From NCBI GenBank assembly GCA_007134405.1, contig SLKW01000340.1, positions 1 through 7,204 of the forward strand: 7,204 nucleotides of DNA. The letters run 5' to 3'. The stretch is from Paracoccaceae bacterium. GTDB lineage: Bacteria > Pseudomonadota > Alphaproteobacteria > Rhodobacterales > Rhodobacteraceae. Position 1 is the first letter of the stretch; each line of letters starts with the position of its first letter. A program made the position numbers and the translations under genes. Positions 6,890 to 7,204 of this stretch are shown piece after piece. Under the pieces are notes generated by a model that saw nothing but the letters and a program-made list of their open reading frames with translations, was not told where the DNA came from and made no database searches.

Positions 6890-6890
6890 G

Positions 6891-7130
6891 TCAAGCCGTA
6901 GCTTCGGTCACCACCCTCCAGCGCTTGGTTTTCGAGATCGGCGCACATTCTTCGATTCGGACCTGGTCGCCGACCTTGAATTGGTTCTCCGGATCGTGCG
7001 CGCGGTACTTCTTGGTCAGGCGCACGGTCTTCTTCATCACCGGATGCGTGAAGCGGCGCTCGATCAGGACCGTAACGGTCTGGTCGTTCTTGTCGCTCGT
7101 CACCGTGCCTTGCAGGATGCGTTTGGGCAT
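6891..7130 (-). CDS. rpsQ: 30S ribosomal protein S17
   Basis: Small-subunit primary 16S rRNA-binding protein with an OB fold. It has 79 residues, with [19 protein letters not shown] at the start, [18 protein letters not shown] (29-46) and the S17 signature [18 protein letters not shown] (54-71). The ATG at 7128-7130 is preceded by TGAGGAG, in which TGA is the rpmC stop, with an 11-base gap. In the classical arrangement this is the last gene of the S10 operon. Confidence 0.98.
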   Translation of the reverse strand: MPKRILQGTVTSDKNDQTVTVLIERRFTHPVMKKTVRLTKKYRAHDPENQFKVGDQVRIEECAPISKTKRWRVVTEATA

Positions 7131-7141
7131 GGTCTCGCTCC

Positions 7142-7204
7142 TCAGTTCGCCGCCGCTTCGCGGGCTTTTTCGTTCAGCACGGTCTTCACCCGCGCGGCGT
7201 CGCG
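7142..7204 (-). CDS. rpmC: 50S ribosomal protein L29, C-terminal end only
   Basis: The last 20 codons and the TGA stop (7142-7144) of a reading frame that enters from the right edge. The residues [20 protein letters not shown] match the usual alphaproteobacterial L29 C-terminus ([14 protein letters not shown]). The position immediately upstream of rpsQ is the standard place for rpmC. The N-terminal part, expected to be about 45-50 residues, is outside the window. Confidence 0.93.
   Translation of the reverse strand, partial: RDAARVKTVLNEKAREAAAN

Noticed and set aside
1..7204. CRISPR arrays, insertion sequences, tRNA or rRNA genes, phage genes or toxin-antitoxin pairs
   Set aside because: No regularly spaced repeats, transposase or integrase motifs, terminal inverted repeats or structural RNA sequences were seen; coding density is nearly complete with recognised genes.

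Overview
The window looks like chromosome from an alphaproteobacterium, most probably a Rhodobacteraceae (Roseobacter-group) species. The reasons are the high GC content, the sequence character of the ribosomal proteins (an S14 without zinc-binding cysteines, for example) and the type of polysaccharide exporter next to them. The genus is not determined and the family assignment is an inference from memory of homologues.

Layout. The left part (1-2969) encodes an ABC-2-type capsular polysaccharide export machine. On the minus strand lie kpsE (polysaccharide co-polymerase/inner-membrane export protein, 613-2067) and then kpsT (ATPase, 1-575, running off the left edge). Diverging from them on the plus strand is kpsM (membrane permease, 2151-2969). 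KpsM and KpsT would form the ATP-driven transporter, and KpsE would link it through the periplasm to an outer-membrane exporter that is not in this window. A 195-bp gap (2970-3164) separates the convergent ends of kpsM and the ribosomal operon. It holds a strong GC-rich hairpin with a T-run, reading as an intrinsic terminator for the minus strand.

The right part (3165-7204) is a compact minus-strand ribosomal protein operon. In transcription order it is rpmC (L29, partial), rpsQ (S17), rplN (L14), rplX (L24), rplE (L5), rpsN (S14), rpsH (S8), rplF (L6), rplR (L18), rpsE (S5), rpmD (L30). This is the end of the S10 operon joined to the first two thirds of the spc operon. Most junctions are 10-12 nt with the stop codon fused to the Shine-Dalgarno sequence, or 1-nt TGATG overlaps, which points to tightly coupled translation.

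The points most worth a second look are these. The usual next genes, rplO and secY, are absent after rpmD, where a terminator and capsule-export genes are found instead. kpsM has no good ATG/GTG/TTG start, but a CTG with an excellent Shine-Dalgarno sequence. KpsE carries a long charged, low-complexity N-terminal extension. A complex hairpin lies just after rpsQ at the S10/spc boundary. I see no CRISPR array, insertion sequence, tRNA or rRNA, and nothing that amounts to an undescribed multi-gene system.
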